A stretch of 64,000 nt of DNA from Aurifilum marmelostoma (taxonomy: Eukaryota; Ascomycota; Sordariomycetes; Diaporthales; Cryphonectriaceae): assembly GCA_027559495.1 (NCBI GenBank), contig JAMXSV010000003.1, forward strand, positions 2,108,001 to 2,172,000, written 5' to 3'. Below the pieces are notes generated by a model that ran no database searches, was not told where the DNA came from, and saw only the letters and a list, made by a program, of their open reading frames with translations. This document shows, one piece after another, positions 60,630 to 64,000 of this stretch (its first letter is position 1; every line of letters begins with the position of its first letter). A program made the position numbers and the translations under genes.

Positions 60630-62386
60630 TTACTGCCTCTTCTCCTTGACGAAATGCTCCCTGAAGTGCCCCACCACCTGTGCCTTGGCGATCTCACCCG
60701 CTGAGGATACCCCTCGTGCAATTCGCTCGAGCGGCACCACCACAAACACTTGTATAATCAAGATGATCAGCCTGAGGAGGTGGTCCGCCAGTCCCAGCAC
60801 CGGAGCCTTTCCTCTGCTGTACGTCGAATCGACAAATTCGAAGGGTAGTTTGGCACCAAGGTGGTCCTTGGCCACTGCCAGTCCAGAGCTAAAGCCGTCC
60901 TCATGAAAGCCATATTTGGTCCAAGCGCCGCAATAGCTGATGCCTCTCCGGTTCTGTATCTTCGGGAGCAGACCCTGTGCGTGTATGCTGACCGCGTTAT
61001 ACAGCGGGTGTGTGTACTCATACCTGCCCTGTACCGAACTGGCTTTTGGCTCGTGAAGTGGATTCAGAGTGACGAGGACGTCCCCAAAGGTGTTGACGGG
61101 GATGTGCTGAAGGATATTCATGTTGTAGGTCAGTGAGACTTGGTCAATATTCGAACGGCCGGTCGATGGCGACGTGAGCGTCATGTAGTTCCAGCTGCTC
61201 CAGGCCGTGTGGTTTGCCGGCATGTGCGTGAGGTCTGAGTGCAAGACTGCTGTGTTGCGCGAAGTCTCAAAGCTGGAGAGGATAGACCTCTCCTCTCTCG
61301 TTGCTGTGTTCTTGATGATCTCGTAGGCCTGATCACCGTGCGTAGCCAGGATGACGTGGTCATAGACGGCACTTTTCCCGTCTCCCAGGTGTAGCCGAAC
61401 CCGGCCGTCCTTCTCGTTCTCGACCGAAGCCACTGGTGTGTTGAGAAAGAGGTGGTTTGGGGGGAAACCTTTCATCACAGCATCGATGTATGCGTGAGAG
61501 CCTTCCGGAATCGTGAGCCATGAAGGCCTGGTAGCGATCGTGGAGAGCAGATGATGATTCCATCTAAGAGTCTGGGTAAGCCACAGGACCAGTTTTCCAT
61601 GCAGAAGTGTTGGCAAGACTTACAAGAAGCGCACGAGGGTCACAGCAGGGAACTCCAAAGTACACTTATCCGGGCTCGTGCTCCATACAGCAGCCGTCAT
61701 AGGAATGAGATAGTCATCACGGAATGCATCCGAATACCCCTCCCTATCGAGGTACTCTCCGATGGTTTCCTCGGCACTTGACAGGCCCCGGCCTGCAAGC
61801 TTGTGCCCATTTCCATTTACCTGGCGGGCTGCGACACGTTCCGAATCGTCCTCGATCAGCAGGTCCAGCGCAAACTGGTTGAAGCGGACAATATCGAATA
61901 TCATGCGCCACATCCTCGGAGAGAAGATTTGTCTCCGCTGGCAGAAGATAGAACTGAGGCTTGTGCCGGCCCATTCAAAGACCCCATGGTCCCGAGAGAC
62001 ACCAAAGGTCATCGCCGTCGGTACTATGTCCACCTTGACCTTGTTGAGGAATTTGATGAAATTTGCTATGACCTTGTAAGCCGGCAGCCTTCCCTTGTTT
62101 CTTCCTTTTTTCGAACAACAAATGAATGAGGAGGGGAAGGTAGAAGGTTCATCTCACGGTATGTAGCCTCGTTCATGACGATGAAGCCCGTATCGACCTT
62201 GGTCGTGTATTTTCCTTGTCTCCATTCCACGGTATTCGTATGGCCTCCCAGCCTATCCGCTGCCTCATACATGTAGACATCATGGTGGGTCCTATTCAGA
62301 GCCCAAAGGGCAGCGATGCCAGCGCAGCCACTGCCTACGATGGCCACCTTTTTCCTGGGCTGAGAGTTAATTTGTTGACTCATCAT
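60630..62386 (-). CDS. FAD-dependent oxidoreductase, amine-oxidase-like, with C-terminal membrane segment
   Basis: Three exons: 62386-62158, 62065-61624, 61563-60630, giving 534 residues. Introns are 92 and 60 nt. The N-terminus has the dinucleotide-binding motif VAIVGSGCAGIAALWAL then YEAADRLGGHTNT, typical of NAD(P)/FAD-binding amine-oxidase-family proteins of the COG2907 kind. ATYPNFIKFL is restored across the first splice. C-terminal flavin contacts may be in GAWTKYGFHEDGFSSGLAVA. A hydrophobic stretch, LRLIILIIQVFVVVPL, lies near the C-terminus and may anchor the protein. Bacterial relatives often neighbour cyclopropane-fatty-acid synthase genes, hinting at lipid modification; the fungal substrate is unknown. 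Two adjacent Met codons (62386, 62383) and a third 11 codons upstream (62419) are possible starts. Confidence 0.88.
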
Positions 62387-64000
62387 GGAGGAAACAAACG
62401 AGGGAGTTTTGAGTGTCAAAATTGCAAGATGTGGTCGCCAAGCCTACACAGCGCTCGATGACCTCACCAGCCGCGATCCGAAGAGGAGACGCCACATGGA
62501 GTCGTAAGAGGTATGTATGCAGTGGCCCAGATCTGGAATACAAGCTCAGGGTGCAGAATAAGATGAGTGCATCATGTTCAGTATAGGGGCTCATCACGGG
62601 ACAGCCAGGTTGAATACTGCATAGCATCGATCAAGCAAGCATTTTCTATTTAGAAAAGAGGCAGAGCTGGAAACGACGTTCATCGGGCTAGAGAACAATA
62701 GTCTGGGGGCGAGATCGCAGTCGTTGACACTAGCGTTCAGGCAGGTCGCAAGACATCGGCCAGCTGAAGTGGGATAAGGCGATGGTGGTGGTGTGGGTGT
62801 GTGGCTTTTGGTCTTGCTTGGAGAAGGAGGGCATTGGGGGAAAGCAGCGAGCATGTGAAGATCAGAGAGGGAAGAAAATGGGGGGGGGGGGGGGCAGGTG
62901 CGACAAGACGGGAACTTACTCTGCAGGCATCTTTTAATTCTGTACTGGTTGGAATGGTTGAGCTGTACAAAGAGACAATATAGTAGTTGTGTGACTATAG
63001 AATCAATGACCAGCCAAAGTCTTGTCGAAGAAACAGAAACATCAAATAGTGAGAAGAGGGCAGGGACGAAGAGGACGACGGAGGAGCATTGCTGGACTTG
63101 GATTGTTGAGGGAGCTAAAGTCTATGAGCTAATTGTACATAGACGATAATAGCCCTGGCCCGGGCAGCCACCGTGGCGGGGCAACACCAAAACGAGTTTC
63201 AAATTCGAGGCAATCGCAACCGGGAACCTTGTCGGCCTGCAACATAAGTTGAGATGGGATTGTGCGCATCTGTCAGGCCGAGCACTGAAGCTCTCTGTGT
63301 ATCTTGCTCGGCCCAAGAGAAGCTTGCGCTCTAATCTGCCGTACACGACACATGGTCATCGATGCCAGAGAACTTCCTGTGGTGGTTTTAATTCCACGAT
63401 GCACACGATGGGTGCGCACGAAGCCCATCCATATACAAGCCTCAGCACAGGGCTCATTCTCGAAAAGCTACGGTCCTCTACCGTGATGGCTAACACAAGA
63501 CCACGAATTCAGCTCTGCTTGGTAAGAGCGAGAGAGAAAGAAAAAAATCAATCAAGATCCGTCGTGACGAGATGTCGAGACCCAACGGGACTGGAATAGT
63601 CATAAAGGGAGACAATATCCAATTCTTAGGAGCGCCGAAGATATTATTCTGCCCGGGCTTAATTCAACTCGACATCCATGGGCCCCGAAGGACTGTGAAC
63701 ATCGAGCCTTTTATCTGCAAATCCGGGGTGGTTCAACTTTCTATGAAGAGAAAAAAAAGAAGAGAGAAGAGAGAGAGAGAAGACCGCGGCTGGCCAAGAA
63801 GATATTTCTGCTCTGCCTTGCTGGGGTATCTTGTTCTGCAACATGATTGGCTAAATTTGGTGAGCGGGTGGGGTTACTGCTTACATAACAATAGACAGGG
63901 GGCTGGCGTGGCTGGCAGTCCCAAACCGGTCCCTCGGAACAGGGGATTGTCCATTGCCTGCAGGCCCTGCCCTTGAACATTTGGCCGGATCTGACGCAGC
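62387..64000. other. Intergenic region at right edge
   Basis: About 1.6 kb including the promoter of the oxidoreductase gene. It has a G15 run (62880-62894) and a GA-rich stretch near 63755-63780. Short frames show no recognisable feature. No gene is supported before the window ends. Confidence 0.55.

Noticed and set aside
63572..63976. 134-codon open frame at the right edge
   Set aside because: It crosses GA-rich low-complexity DNA and shows no known feature.
1..64000. CRISPR arrays, rRNA genes, intact transposons, secondary-metabolite cluster
   Set aside because: No regularly spaced repeats, no rRNA-like sequence, no transposase or reverse-transcriptase motif and no synthase genes were seen.

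Overview
The window looks like nuclear DNA from a filamentous ascomycete (Pezizomycotina, probably a Sordariomycete). The genes carry short introns (mostly 57-165 nt) with GTRNGT-type donors and CTNAC-like branch points. The proteins are recognisable fungal orthologues, including the pentafunctional AROM polypeptide and an Ira-type RasGAP. Intergenic DNA is long and rich in homopolymers and microsatellites. I see no prokaryotic or viral gene, no CRISPR array and no intact transposon. Species placement is an inference.

Layout, left to right: the 5' part of a secreted histidine acid phosphatase/phytase gene on the minus strand, cut by the window edge; about 4 kb without a protein gene but with a tRNA-like pol III element; a small SET-domain protein (+) convergent with a type II membrane, glycosyltransferase-like protein (-); a Uds1 coiled-coil protein (-) divergent from the nuclear 5'-3' exoribonuclease Rat1 (+); a small secreted Thr/Pro/Ile repeat protein (+); a hypothetical protein (-); a GH43 glycosidase (-); the 11-exon RasGAP of the IRA/neurofibromin family (+, 24.2-33.1 kb); about 10 kb of gene-poor, homopolymer-rich DNA; an Rpn4-type proteasome transcription factor (+); then four genes all on the minus strand: AROM, Rav1 (RAVE complex), Cox11 and an FAD-dependent amine-oxidase-like protein with a C-terminal membrane segment.

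Most genes are housekeeping or regulatory: RNA turnover and termination (Rat1), Ras/cAMP signalling (IRA), proteasome homeostasis (Rpn4), aromatic amino-acid synthesis (AROM), V-ATPase assembly (Rav1) and cytochrome oxidase copper delivery (Cox11). They are not a biosynthetic cluster and nothing suggests they are co-regulated.

The points most worth checking are two reading-frame breaks at six-base homopolymers (in RPN4 just before a polyQ tract, and in the RAT1 C-terminal tail), a predicted 20-nt microexon in the RasGAP, stop-free introns whose length is a multiple of three in RPN4 and RAV1, the small secreted repeat protein, an 83-bp hairpin with perfect 12-bp ends, and a recurrent TACAGTA word in the intergenic DNA. 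No convincing new multi-gene system was found. Exon boundaries were worked out by hand from splice signals, reading frame and recalled family conservation, without alignments.
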